This document shows positions 16,483 through 24,705 of a stretch of DNA of 64,000 bases, in pieces (the stretch's first letter is position 1; each line of letters starts with the position of its first letter). Origin of the DNA: Amycolatopsis sulphurea (GTDB taxonomy: Bacteria > Actinomycetota > Actinomycetes > Mycobacteriales > Pseudonocardiaceae). The DNA lies in contig NZ_PDJK01000002.1 of assembly GCF_002564045.1 (NCBI RefSeq), positions 1,302,001 through 1,366,000 of the forward strand. The letters run 5' to 3'. The position numbers and the translations under genes are program-made. The notes below the pieces were generated by a model. That model saw nothing but the letters and a program-made list of their open reading frames with translations. It was not told the DNA's origin and made no database searches.

Positions 16483-16533
16483 GTGCCGGTTTCCCCGGCC
16501 CGGTGCGGGAACCGGATCGGGGAAAACCGGCAC
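16483..16533 (+). terminator. Strong hairpin after the MFS exporter
   Basis: GTGCCGGTTTCCCCG pairs with CGGGGAAAACCGGCAC over a 20-nt loop with one bulged base. It starts 7 bp after the exporter stop and lies before the oppositely oriented small gene, so it can serve both. Confidence 0.75.
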
Positions 16534-16552
16534 GTCCTACCGCGGGAGCAGG

Positions 16553-16696
16553 TCAGTCGCGGACGGACGGAGCGGTCTCCGCACCGCCGGCCGGGGCCGG
16601 CGGTGCGGCCGTACGGTCCTTGCGTACCCGGGATTTCGCCCACCACGGCACCCGGGATCGGAACACCGGGGTCGACTCCGTCACTCGCACCGTCAT
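16553..16696 (-). CDS. Candidate 47-residue small basic protein
   Basis: ATG 16696 is preceded by GAGGGA at a 5-bp spacing. It opens MTVRVTESTPVFRSRVPWWA, then a basic KSRVRKDRT stretch and an Ala/Pro-rich end, stopping at 16553. The ribosome-binding site, sensible amino-acid order and position in an otherwise empty 400-bp gap support it. There is no recognised family. The C-terminal half coincides with a GC-rich inverted repeat (CCGCACCGCCGGCC...), so an RNA structure is an alternative explanation. Confidence 0.35.
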   Translation of the reverse strand: MTVRVTESTPVFRSRVPWWAKSRVRKDRTAAPPAPAGGAETAPSVRD

Positions 16697-16875
16697 CGGT
16701 TCCCTCGCACGGCCATCCGGCACCAGTCCCCTCCCGGCGCCGGTACGGACACCGTCACGGCCGGGACCACCGACCCCGGCAGAGCCATATGTTGTGGGCT
16801 ACAACAAAGTTACCCTGCCCCCTTTCACAGTGGGTCACGATTCGGCAACGAGCACGTCAGCGGTACCTTTCCGCC

Positions 16876-17505
16876 GTGCGCCTCGTTCTCGCCTCCCAGT
16901 CCCCCGCCCGTTTGGCACTGCTGCGCAGCGCCGGCCTGGACCCGCTCGTGGTCGTCTCCGGCGTCGACGAAGACGCGGTCGCCGCCACGCTCCCCGACCC
17001 GTCGCCGGACGAACTGGTCACCGCGCTCGCCACCGCCAAAGGGCACGCCGTGCTGGACCAGGTCGCCGCGGCGCATCCGGACGCGGTCGTCGTCGCCTGC
17101 GATTCGATGCTCTCGATCCACGGGGAGATGGCCGGCAAACCGGCCACCCCGGAGATCGCCCGGGCACGCTGGGCCAAGATGGCCGGGAGTTCCGGCGAGC
17201 TGCTCACCGGGCACGCGGTGGTCCGCCTCGACGGCGGGCAGCGCACCGCCCAGGTCGCGGGTACCCGCCGCACCACCGTCCACTTCGGACAGCCCAGCGA
17301 AGCCGAGATCGACGCCTACGTGGCCACCGGCGAACCCCTGCAGGTCGCCGGTGCGTTCACCCTGGACGCACTCGGCGGCTGGTTCATCGAAGGCGTGGAA
17401 GGCGATCCGTCCAGCGTGATCGGGCTCAGCCTGCCCCTGGTCCGGCAGCTGCTGGCGGAGGTCGGCGTCAGTGTCGTGGATCTCTGGCGACCGTCCACAT
17501 CCTGA
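16876..17505 (+). CDS. maf: Maf-family nucleoside triphosphate pyrophosphatase
   Basis: The 209-residue protein has the Maf N-terminus LVLASQSPARLALLRSAG, the middle motif VVACDSMLSIHG and the C-terminal GGWFIEGVEGDPSSVIGLSL, all conserved in the pyrophosphatases that hydrolyse dTTP/UTP or modified nucleotides. It removes non-canonical nucleotides and affects septum formation when overproduced in some bacteria. GTG 16876 was chosen because the conserved strand begins at once. In related genomes maf follows the carboxylase epsilon gene directly; here it is separated from it by an accessory block. Confidence 0.92.
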   Translation: MRLVLASQSPARLALLRSAGLDPLVVVSGVDEDAVAATLPDPSPDELVTALATAKGHAVLDQVAAAHPDAVVVACDSMLSIHGEMAGKPATPEIARARWAKMAGSSGELLTGHAVVRLDGGQRTAQVAGTRRTTVHFGQPSEAEIDAYVATGEPLQVAGAFTLDALGGWFIEGVEGDPSSVIGLSLPLVRQLLAEVGVSVVDLWRPSTS

Positions 17506-17593
17506 GAGCGGTTCCACTCAGACGGGTGATGAATGAGAGTTCTGTCCGACCCATATCGGGCCGGACGGAAACTTTCAACCCAGGGGTGGCCAC

Positions 17594-18940
17594 GTGTCCT
17601 TCTTCTCGACCTACGCCAGACCAAAAGTGTTCGCGGCTTCGGTCCTCGGTTCACTGGTGGTGGGCGCCGGTTTCGGCATCCTCGCCCGCACCACCGGGTC
17701 GAGTGGGCTGACCGACGTGCTCGACCGGATCGGCACGATCTTCACCACGCTGCTGCAGATCGCGGTGATCCCGCTCGTCTTCACCGCGATCGTGGTCGGC
17801 ATCACCAGCCTGCACCGGCTCGGCGGCGGACGGAAAGCGGCCCGGCTGGGCGGGAAGACCGTGCTGTGGTTCGCCATCACCTCGTTCGTCGCGTCGCTGA
17901 TCGGCATCGCCGTCGGCACGCTGTTCAACCCCGGCTCGGGCGGGCTCGGCGAGGGTGTGGCGGCGACCGCGAAGAACGCGGACAAGGCCGCGCAGAGCGT
18001 GAGCAAGTGGGGTTCCTGGGATTCCTTCATCAAGGGCCTGCTGCCGGAGAACTTCTTCTCCGCCTTCGCCGAAGGCAGCACCTTGCAGGTGCTGTTCCTC
18101 GCCGTGGTGATCGGCGCCGCGGCGTACAGCCTCGGTGACAAGGCGAAGCCGTTCGTCGACTTCACCACGAGCCTGTTCGAGATCATCCAACGTTACCTCG
18201 GCTGGATCGTGCGGCTCGCGCCGATCGGCATCATCGGCCTGATCGGTGCCGCCGTGTCGAACTACGGCGACGCGCTGTTCCGCCCGCTGCTGTCCACCAC
18301 TCTCGCGGTGTACGCCGCCTCCCTGCTGGTGCTGTTCGTGGTGTACCCGATCCTGCTGCAGTTCGTGGCCAAGGTGAACCCGCTGGACTTCTTCGCCAAG
18401 GCGGGCACCGCGATCCAGTTTGCATTCGCCTCGCAGTCGAGCTCCGCGACGCTGCCACTGACCCGGCAGTCCGCGGTCAACCTCGGCGTCGACCCGGGAT
18501 ACGCCGCCTTCGCCACTCCGCTCGCCAGTGCGACCAAAATGGACGGTTGCGCCGCAGTGTTCCCGGCGATCGGCGCCATCTTCATCGCCAATCTGTCCGG
18601 TACGCCGCTGAACTTCGGCCAGTACGCGGGCATCGTGCTGGTCGCCGTGCTCGGCGCGCTGGCCACCGCGGGCACCACCGGCTGGCTGACCGCGCTGACG
18701 CTGACCACCGCGTTCATCGGGCTGGACGCCAAGCAGGTGGCGCTGGGCATCGCGCTGATCTACTCGGTGAACCCGATCATGGACATGATCCGCACGGCGA
18801 CGAACGTCGCGGGCCAGATCGCGGTGCCCGTCGTCGTAGCCCGCAGCGAAGGCCTGCTCGACGAAGAAGTACTGCACGCCAGCACGGCACGCCCGAAGCA
18901 CGGCGACGACGGCTCGGCAGCACAGCCGGCCCCGGCCTGA
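17594..18940 (+). CDS. Dicarboxylate/amino acid:cation symporter (SDF/DAACS family)
   Basis: The 448-residue membrane protein has eight transmembrane segments and two re-entrant hairpins. The serine-rich tip SQSSSATLPLT (about 283-293) and the TM7 motif ATKMDGCAAVFPAI are hallmarks of the glutamate/C4-dicarboxylate symporters (GltP, DctA). It imports aspartate, glutamate or C4-dicarboxylates with H+ or Na+. The GTG start at 17594 sits after CAGGGGTGG, a plausible ribosome-binding site. It is a single-gene unit closed by a strong terminator. Confidence 0.9.
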   Translation: MSFFSTYARPKVFAASVLGSLVVGAGFGILARTTGSSGLTDVLDRIGTIFTTLLQIAVIPLVFTAIVVGITSLHRLGGGRKAARLGGKTVLWFAITSFVASLIGIAVGTLFNPGSGGLGEGVAATAKNADKAAQSVSKWGSWDSFIKGLLPENFFSAFAEGSTLQVLFLAVVIGAAAYSLGDKAKPFVDFTTSLFEIIQRYLGWIVRLAPIGIIGLIGAAVSNYGDALFRPLLSTTLAVYAASLLVLFVVYPILLQFVAKVNPLDFFAKAGTAIQFAFASQSSSATLPLTRQSAVNLGVDPGYAAFATPLASATKMDGCAAVFPAIGAIFIANLSGTPLNFGQYAGIVLVAVLGALATAGTTGWLTALTLTTAFIGLDAKQVALGIALIYSVNPIMDMIRTATNVAGQIAVPVVVARSEGLLDEEVLHASTARPKHGDDGSAAQPAPA

Positions 18941-18946
18941 GCAGTG

Positions 18947-18981
18947 TCCCTGCCCGGACTCAGGAACCGTCCGGGCAGGGA
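18947..18981. terminator. Convergent terminator hairpin
   Basis: A perfect 13-bp stem, TCCCTGCCCGGAC with GTCCGGGCAGGGA, has a 9-nt loop. It sits seven bases past the symporter stop and overlaps the last codons of the convergent minus-strand gene. Confidence 0.8.
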
Positions 18982-19682
18982 TGCAACTGCGTACGGCTGA
19001 CCTCCACCTCCGGCCAGCCGCGCAGGTTGGACGGAGACGTCACGGTCGCAGTGCAGCCCAACTGGACGCCATTCAGCTCGTACACCTCGGCCAGTACCGG
19101 CGACTCCTTGCACTTGGGCGTACCGGGCGTCTCGTCCGGACATTCGTGCCGGACCAGGATCACGTCCGGGCTGCCGTCTCCGGTCACGTCGTTCAGCGAG
19201 AGCGTGCCTGCGTCGGCGAAGTACGGCTTCCCGTAGTGGCCCCACGAACCGCCCTCGGCGATGAGCAGCTCCCCGTACGCGCCGCCGCTCGTGTTCCCCC
19301 GGACCAGACAGGCCGCAGGGGACCCGTCGACGCACCGCAGGGAATGGTCAGTCAGCTTCGCGCCCATCCCGGTGATCGCCAGCTCGAAGTCGAGTACCGG
19401 CTGACCGCCCACCTTGACCCGGCCGCTACCCCCGGAGGCGTCCGCCAGCAGCTTCACGGGCAGCCCGCCCACGCTGACCGCGGCCAGCTGACGGCACGGG
19501 TCGGGCCCGCACTTTTCGCCGTTCTGGGCAGGCGCCGCGGCCGGGGCACCGGACGACGCCGGCGTGATCTCCCTGCTCTGGCGCAACACCACGATCACGA
19601 CGAGCGCGGCGACCGCCACCGCGGCGGCAACGGCCGCAGTGACCACTGTGGCCCGGGGCGCACGCTTCGGCGAAGTCGGCAT
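18960..19682 (-). CDS. Hypothetical membrane-anchored exported protein
   Basis: The 240-residue protein has an N-terminal signal-anchor (basic MPTSPKRAPRA, then about 22 hydrophobic residues to VVIVVL). A short Pro/Ala linker follows, then an extracytoplasmic domain with six or more cysteines (KCGPDPCRQL, RCVDGSPAACL, HECPDETPGTPKC). NDVTGDGSPDVILV resembles a calcium-binding FG-GAP/VCBS-type loop. It is probably a disulfide-stabilised surface protein. No specific family was recognised. Confidence 0.6.
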   Translation of the reverse strand: MPTSPKRAPRATVVTAAVAAAVAVAALVVIVVLRQSREITPASSGAPAAAPAQNGEKCGPDPCRQLAAVSVGGLPVKLLADASGGSGRVKVGGQPVLDFELAITGMGAKLTDHSLRCVDGSPAACLVRGNTSGGAYGELLIAEGGSWGHYGKPYFADAGTLSLNDVTGDGSPDVILVRHECPDETPGTPKCKESPVLAEVYELNGVQLGCTATVTSPSNLRGWPEVEVSRTQLHPCPDGS

Positions 19683-19731
19683 ATCGAGACTGTAAGCGAC
19701 CTCGCACAGCGTGTCCGTCTATGTTGTCCGG

Positions 19732-20022
19732 GTGACGAATCCGAACCTGCCTCCGGCTCTGTACCTGCCCACCGGCCCGAACGGTCCGACCACCGACGGC
19801 GGCACCGGTGCCTCGATCGAGCTGCGCCACACCCCGGACGGGCGGATCGCGCTCGTCGCGTTCACCGCGCTGGACCGGCTCGTGGACTGCTGCGGCGAAC
19901 ACCAGCCGTGGATCCTGGTCAACACCGCGCATCTGCCGAAGATCCACCAGGTCAACCCCTATGACGTGATCGTGCTCGACACCGAACTCCCGGTCGAATT
20001 GCGCCGCGGCGCGCGGGTATGA
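19732..20022 (+). CDS. SAV_915-like small protein
   Basis: The 96-residue cytoplasmic protein has a core ASIELRHTPDGRIALVAFTALDRLVDCC then QPWILVN, which resembles the small actinobacterial SAV_915-type proteins of unknown function. GTG 19732 lies 10-15 bp after a TATGTT-like -10, suggesting a leaderless transcript. GTG 19711 is a longer alternative. It is adjacent to, and probably transcribed separately from, the carboxylase alpha gene. Confidence 0.55.
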   Translation: MTNPNLPPALYLPTGPNGPTTDGGTGASIELRHTPDGRIALVAFTALDRLVDCCGEHQPWILVNTAHLPKIHQVNPYDVIVLDTELPVELRRGARV

Positions 20023-20124
20023 CGAACCCGCCTGGTGGTGGTCCAGCTCTCAACCGGGGGTCCGTACTGATCCGTAGACTCCCGAATGACCAGCAGTGCC
20101 GCTGAAGAATGCGGGAGGTACGGG

Positions 20125-21915
20125 GTGAGCGAGCAGGACATCGCGAACGCGGGCGGTCCGGTGACGAAGGTCCTGGTCGCCAATCGGGGCGAAATCGCGG
20201 TGCGGGTGATCAGAGCGGCCAAGGACGCCGGACTCGCCAGTGTGGCGGTCTACGCCGATCCCGATCGCGACGCACCGCACGTGCGGCTGGCCGGCGAGGC
20301 GTTCGCGCTCGGCGGCACCACCGCCGCGGAAAGCTACCTCGCCATCGACAAGATCCTGGACGCGGCCAAGCGTTCCGGCGCCGATTCGGTGCACCCGGGA
20401 TACGGCTTCCTGTCCGAGAACGCCGAATTCGCGCAAGCGGTCCTCGACGCCGGGCTCACCTGGATCGGGCCGAGCCCGCAGGCGATCCGCGACCTCGGGG
20501 ACAAGGTCACCGCGCGGCACATCGCGACGCGCGCCGGTGCGCCGCTGGTGCCCGGGACCCAGGAACCGGTCAAGGACGCCGAGGAAATCCTCGCCTTCGC
20601 CGACGAGCACGGCCTGCCGGTGGCCATCAAGGCGGCGTTCGGCGGCGGTGGCCGCGGGCTGAAGGTCGCGCGTACCCGCGAAGAGATCCCGGAACTGTTC
20701 GAGTCCGCCACCCGCGAGGCCGTCGCCGCCTTCGGCCGTGGCGAGTGCTTTGTGGAGCGTTATCTGGACAAGCCGCGGCACGTCGAGGCGCAGGTGCTGG
20801 CCGACCAGCACGGCAACGCGATCGTGGTCGGCACGCGCGACTGTTCTCTGCAGCGCCGGCACCAGAAGCTGGTCGAGGAGGCGCCCGCGCCGTACCTGTC
20901 CGACGAGCAGCGCGCGCGGATCCACGAGTCGGCCAAGGCGATCTGCAAGGAAGCCGGCTACTACGGCGCGGGCACGGTCGAGTACCTGGTGGCCACGGAC
21001 GGCACCATCTCCTTCCTCGAAGTGAACACGCGGCTGCAGGTGGAACACCCGGTATCGGAGGAGACCACCGGGATCGACCTCGTGCGCGAGATGTTCCGCA
21101 TCGCCCGCGGGGAAAAGCTGCGCATTCTCGAAGACCCGGAGCCGCGCGGGCACTCCATCGAATTCCGGATCAACGGCGAGGACCCCGGCCGTGGCTTCCT
21201 GCCCGCGCCCGGCACGGTCACCCGGTTCGCCGCGCCGAGCGGCCCCGGTGTGCGGGTGGACTCCGGCGTGGAGTCCGGCAGCGTGATCGGCGGCCAGTTC
21301 GACTCGATGCTCGCCAAGCTCATCGTCACCGGCTCGGACCGGGCCAACGCGCTCGAACGCAGCCGTCGCGCGCTGGCCGAGTTCGAGGTCGAGGGCATGG
21401 CCACCGTGCTGCCGTTCGACCGGGTGATCGTCGACGACCCGGCGTTCGTCGGCGACGAGCACGGGTTCGCCGTGCACACCCGCTGGATCGAGACCGAGTT
21501 CGACAACCGGATCGAGCCGTTCACCGCGCCGGACACCGAGGCCGAGGAGCCGCAGCCGCGGCAGAACGTGGTCGTCGAGGTCGGCGGACGGCGGCTGGAG
21601 GTGTCGCTGCCCGGTGATTTCGCGCCGGTGGGCGGCCCGGCGGCCGCGGCGAAGGCGAAGCCGCGCAAGCGGGCCGGTGGCGCGAAGGCCGCGGTGAGCG
21701 GCGACGCGGTCACCGCGCCGATGCAGGGCACCATCGTGAAGATCGGCGTCGAGGAGGGCCAGCACGTCGAGGCGGGCGAGCTGATCCTGGTGCTGGAGGC
21801 GATGAAGATGGAGAACCCGGTCACCGCACACAAAGCGGGCACCGTGACCGGCCTTTCCGTCGCCGTCGGCGCCACGGTGAGCCAGGGCAGCCCGCTGCTG
21901 GAGCTCAAGGACTGA
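20125..21915 (+). CDS. accA3: Acetyl/propionyl-CoA carboxylase alpha subunit (biotin carboxylase + BCCP)
   Basis: The 596-residue protein has a biotin carboxylase domain from residue 13 ([23 protein letters not shown]-grasp loop [27 protein letters not shown]). A hinge region and a C-terminal biotinyl domain follow, with EAMKMENP (biotinylated Lys about 561). It carboxylates biotin with ATP and bicarbonate and hands CO2 to AccD/PccB subunits such as the one at 4310. GTG 20125 has GGGAGG 7 bp upstream and fits better than ATG 20086, which lacks one. It corresponds in layout to mycobacterial accA3 near accD5-accE5-maf. Confidence 0.94.
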   Translation: MSEQDIANAGGPVTKVLVANRGEIAVRVIRAAKDAGLASVAVYADPDRDAPHVRLAGEAFALGGTTAAESYLAIDKILDAAKRSGADSVHPGYGFLSENAEFAQAVLDAGLTWIGPSPQAIRDLGDKVTARHIATRAGAPLVPGTQEPVKDAEEILAFADEHGLPVAIKAAFGGGGRGLKVARTREEIPELFESATREAVAAFGRGECFVERYLDKPRHVEAQVLADQHGNAIVVGTRDCSLQRRHQKLVEEAPAPYLSDEQRARIHESAKAICKEAGYYGAGTVEYLVATDGTISFLEVNTRLQVEHPVSEETTGIDLVREMFRIARGEKLRILEDPEPRGHSIEFRINGEDPGRGFLPAPGTVTRFAAPSGPGVRVDSGVESGSVIGGQFDSMLAKLIVTGSDRANALERSRRALAEFEVEGMATVLPFDRVIVDDPAFVGDEHGFAVHTRWIETEFDNRIEPFTAPDTEAEEPQPRQNVVVEVGGRRLEVSLPGDFAPVGGPAAAAKAKPRKRAGGAKAAVSGDAVTAPMQGTIVKIGVEEGQHVEAGELILVLEAMKMENPVTAHKAGTVTGLSVAVGATVSQGSPLLELKD

Positions 21916-21969
21916 AGTCCCGGCGGATCTCACGGGCTTGCGGGCACCGGAGCGCATACCATCGATGGT

Positions 21970-22512
21970 GTGACCGAAGTTCCGTCTCCGCAGCTGCGGA
22001 TCAGCGATCAGGAACGTGAGTCCGCGCTGACCGCGCTCGGTGAGCACATGAGCGCCGGGCGGATCGACATCGAGGAATACGGCGAGCGATCCGCCCGGAT
22101 CACCGCGGCCAGGACCCGTGGTGAACTGGCCGAGATGTTCGCCGATCTGCCCGCGCCCCATCCGGCCTACGGCGGGGTTCCGGCGGCAGTTGCCGCACCG
22201 GCGGCCGTTCCGGAGGCCGCCGCGTCCCCGTCCGGAGAGGTGGCCGCGGCGCGGCCGGGCTGGTCCGCCGCCCAGCGGCTCGCAGCCGGGTTGCTGCCGC
22301 TGTTCTGGATCGCCGCGATCGCGCTCACCGCCACCCACGGCTTGTGGATCCTGCTCGCGGCGCCGATCGTCCTCACGATCATCGGGCGGTCCCTGTGGGG
22401 CGACCACTTCGACAACCGCAACCACCGCGACCGGCATCGGGAGCACCGGCTCGACCACCGTGACCGCCGCCGTGAGATGCGCGACGACTACCGTCGCCGC
22501 CGGCTCGACTGA
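21970..22512 (+). CDS. DUF1707 SHOCT-like membrane protein
   Basis: The 180-residue protein begins with the DUF1707 motif (LRISDQERESALTALGEHMS, RIDIEEYGERSARITAARTRGELAEMFADLP). An Ala/Pro linker follows, then two close hydrophobic helices (about 110-142) and a strikingly charged C-terminus of alternating His/Arg/Asp (about 148-180). DUF1707 is common in actinobacterial membrane proteins and of unknown function. It forms a cluster with another DUF1707 gene and a histidine kinase (gaps of 8 and 7 bp). Confidence 0.8.
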   Translation: MTEVPSPQLRISDQERESALTALGEHMSAGRIDIEEYGERSARITAARTRGELAEMFADLPAPHPAYGGVPAAVAAPAAVPEAAASPSGEVAAARPGWSAAQRLAAGLLPLFWIAAIALTATHGLWILLAAPIVLTIIGRSLWGDHFDNRNHRDRHREHRLDHRDRRREMRDDYRRRRLD

Positions 22513-22520
22513 GCCCCGCC

Positions 22521-22904
22521 ATGTCCGACATGCGGCTGAGCGACGAGGAGCGCCAGGACGCGCTCGACGTCCTCACCGAACACGTGCGCACCGGGCGGCT
22601 GGACATCGACGAGTACGGCGTCCGCTCGGCGAAGGTCACCGAGGCGAAGCTGGTGAGCGAGCTGATCCCGCTGTTCGAGGATCTGCCCTCGCCCCGGCCC
22701 AGCGTTCTGCTGGCCGCGCCCCGCGCCGCCGCGGAACCCGAGCGGGTGCGGGAGAGCGTGCTAGCCGGCTTCGCGATGCGTTACGCGCTACCGATTTCCA
22801 TCGCGGTGAGCATTGCCGTGCTGGTGCTGTCCCGTGGCAGGCTGTTCATCGTCTTCGCACTCCCGGTCGCGGCCCTGCTGCTGACCGGGTGGCGACGCCG
22901 CTGA
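22521..22904 (+). CDS. DUF1707 SHOCT-like membrane protein
   Basis: The 127-residue protein has an N-terminal DUF1707 (MRLSDEERQDALDVLTEHVR, LDIDEYGVRSAKVTEAKLVSELIPLFEDLP). Two hydrophobic segments (about 82-120) end in a basic GWRRR tail. It is a likely tandem duplicate of the previous gene, 8 bp downstream and 7 bp before the sensor kinase. The gene trio probably forms one transcript. Confidence 0.8.
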   Translation: MSDMRLSDEERQDALDVLTEHVRTGRLDIDEYGVRSAKVTEAKLVSELIPLFEDLPSPRPSVLLAAPRAAAEPERVRESVLAGFAMRYALPISIAVSIAVLVLSRGRLFIVFALPVAALLLTGWRRR

Positions 22905-22911
22905 GGACCCG

Positions 22912-24105
22912 ATGATCGGATTACGACCGGGGTTCGTCGATCCGCGCGCCGAGCGGCGGGCGGGTCCGGCAGTCGCCGTCATCTCGATCACCGCGCTGGT
23001 GGTGTGCACGGTCATCACGAGCATGACAGAGCACGGCAGCCCCGCACAGTGGCGCGGCACCCTGGTTCTCGCCGCGGGGACGGCGTTGTGGCTGCTGCTC
23101 CTGATCCCACTCGTCCCACGGCGCACGCGGAATCCGTTATGCACCATCGGTTTCTTCGCAGGGCTGCTGGCCGCGTCGACGTTCCTGGCGGCGCGGGTGG
23201 AGGTCTTCAGCGCATTCGGCTCCGTCGGTTACCCGATCGCGTTCGTCCTCTTCACCGCGCGGTGGAGTATTTTCGCGGCCGCCGCCACGGCGCTGGTTCC
23301 GTTGCTGGCGAAGGGTTTCTGGCAGACCGATACCGCACCGTGGGTGACTGTCGTGTCCGTGGTGGGGCCGATCCTGTACGCCGCGTGGTTCGTCGGCGCG
23401 GAAAGCGAGCAACGCCGCCGCACCAATCAGCAGTTGACCACGGCGCTGGCGGAGAACGCCGCACTGCAGGAGAAACTCCTTGTCCAGGCCCGGGAATCCG
23501 GCGTCCGCGACGAGCGCCAGCGGATGGCCAGGGAAATCCACGACACCGTGGCACAGGGTCTCACCGGGATCGTCACCCAGCTACGCGCCGCCGGCCAGGC
23601 ACAGTCCGAAAAGGACCGGCAGCGGCACCTCGGACAGGTACACGCATTGGCGAAGGACAGCCTCGCCGAGGCCCGCCGCGCGGTGCAGGCGCTCCGCCCG
23701 GAGCCGCTGGCCGACGCGCGCCTGCCGGAGGCCCTCGCCGAGCTGGCCCGCCGGACGGCCGAGCGGACCGGCGCCGACGTGACGGCCCGCGCCGAAGGCA
23801 CGCCGCGCCCGCTGCCGGCCGAGCAAGAGGCAACGCTGTACCGGATCACGCAGGAAGCCCTGGCCAACGCGGAAAAGCACGCCGCGGCCGGCCGGATCGT
23901 GATCACCCTGACCTACACCGAAACCCTGACCCTGCTGGACATCCGCGACGACGGACGGGGCTTCACCGCCGGGGACCGCGGCGCGGGGACCGGCTTCGGC
24001 CTCGAAGCGATGCAGCAGCGGGTCCACCAGGTGGCGGGCACCCTCACGGTCGAATCGGCCCCCGGCGAGGGCACCGCGGTCCACGTGGAACTGCCCGTCC
24101 GCTGA
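22912..24105 (+). CDS. NarL-type sensor histidine kinase without adjacent regulator
   Basis: The 397-residue protein has five or six N-terminal transmembrane helices (about 20-165) and a coiled-coil (about 170-190). A HisKA_3 phosphoacceptor box, MAREIHDTVAQGLTGIVTQL, is followed by an HATPase domain with EALANAEKHA (N box), DIRDDGRGF (G1) and GTGFGLEAM (G2). It autophosphorylates His in response to an unknown membrane signal. NarL-type kinases are normally followed by a LuxR-type response regulator; here the next gene is an acetyltransferase, so the kinase is an orphan. It is co-transcribed with two DUF1707 genes. Confidence 0.9.
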   Translation: MIGLRPGFVDPRAERRAGPAVAVISITALVVCTVITSMTEHGSPAQWRGTLVLAAGTALWLLLLIPLVPRRTRNPLCTIGFFAGLLAASTFLAARVEVFSAFGSVGYPIAFVLFTARWSIFAAAATALVPLLAKGFWQTDTAPWVTVVSVVGPILYAAWFVGAESEQRRRTNQQLTTALAENAALQEKLLVQARESGVRDERQRMAREIHDTVAQGLTGIVTQLRAAGQAQSEKDRQRHLGQVHALAKDSLAEARRAVQALRPEPLADARLPEALAELARRTAERTGADVTARAEGTPRPLPAEQEATLYRITQEALANAEKHAAAGRIVITLTYTETLTLLDIRDDGRGFTAGDRGAGTGFGLEAMQQRVHQVAGTLTVESAPGEGTAVHVELPVR

Positions 24106-24168
24106 CGTTCACCCAGGCTGCCTGCCCGGCAGGCGCCGGCCGACCCCGAACCTGGTTACGCTCGTGCC

Positions 24169-24705
24169 GTGGAACCCGTGGAGATCAACGCAGGCGAGTA
24201 CTACCTGCGTCAGCTGCGCGCGGACCGGCTCCTCGACGACCGGCCCCAGCTGATGGAGGCGTTCGCGGACACGGAACACCGCCGGTACGTGCGGAACTAC
24301 CGGCTGGGGACGCTCGATGAGGCCACCGAGTACGTCACCCTGCGAGCGGCGCAATGGGCGTGCGACGAGCGCTGTTCCTGGGCGGTCGCCGAACCTGCCA
24401 CCGGGCGGCTGCTCGGCGAGGTCGGGCTGCGCGACCTCGACTTCACCTTCGGCAGCGCCGAGGCCTCGGTCTGGACGCACCCCGCGGCGCGCGGCAACGG
24501 GGTCGCCGTCACCGCGCTGTCCGCGGCCCTGCGGTTCGGCTTCGGCGGGCTCGGGCTGAGCGAGATCGTCTACCGGCACCGGGAGAGCAACGCCGCCTCC
24601 GCGATCGTCGCGCGGCGATGCGGGTTCACCCGGCTCGACGAGGCCGACACCTCGCAGGCCGGGCAGCCGCTCGTGCGCTGGATCCGTACGCGCCCGCTCA
24701 GCTGA
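24169..24705 (+). CDS. GNAT-family N-acetyltransferase (RimJ/RimL type)
   Basis: The 178-residue protein has the GNAT fold: VRNYRLGTLDEATEYV, ASVWTHPAARGNGVAVTALS (acetyl-CoA pyrophosphate-binding region, R/GxGxA-like), ESNAASAIVARRCGFTRLDE. It most resembles the RimJ/RimL group that acetylates ribosomal protein N-termini or small amines. The start is GTG 24169, which lies 63 bp after the kinase. Its 3' end overlaps the convergent glpD gene by 8 bp. Confidence 0.82.
   Translation: MEPVEINAGEYYLRQLRADRLLDDRPQLMEAFADTEHRRYVRNYRLGTLDEATEYVTLRAAQWACDERCSWAVAEPATGRLLGEVGLRDLDFTFGSAEASVWTHPAARGNGVAVTALSAALRFGFGGLGLSEIVYRHRESNAASAIVARRCGFTRLDEADTSQAGQPLVRWIRTRPLS

Noticed and set aside
20050..22458. 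Very long open frame on the minus strand opposite the carboxylase alpha gene
   Set aside because: Antisense shadow of a high-GC gene. The plus strand encodes a complete, motif-rich biotin carboxylase, and the minus frame has no recognisable domain or ribosome-binding site.
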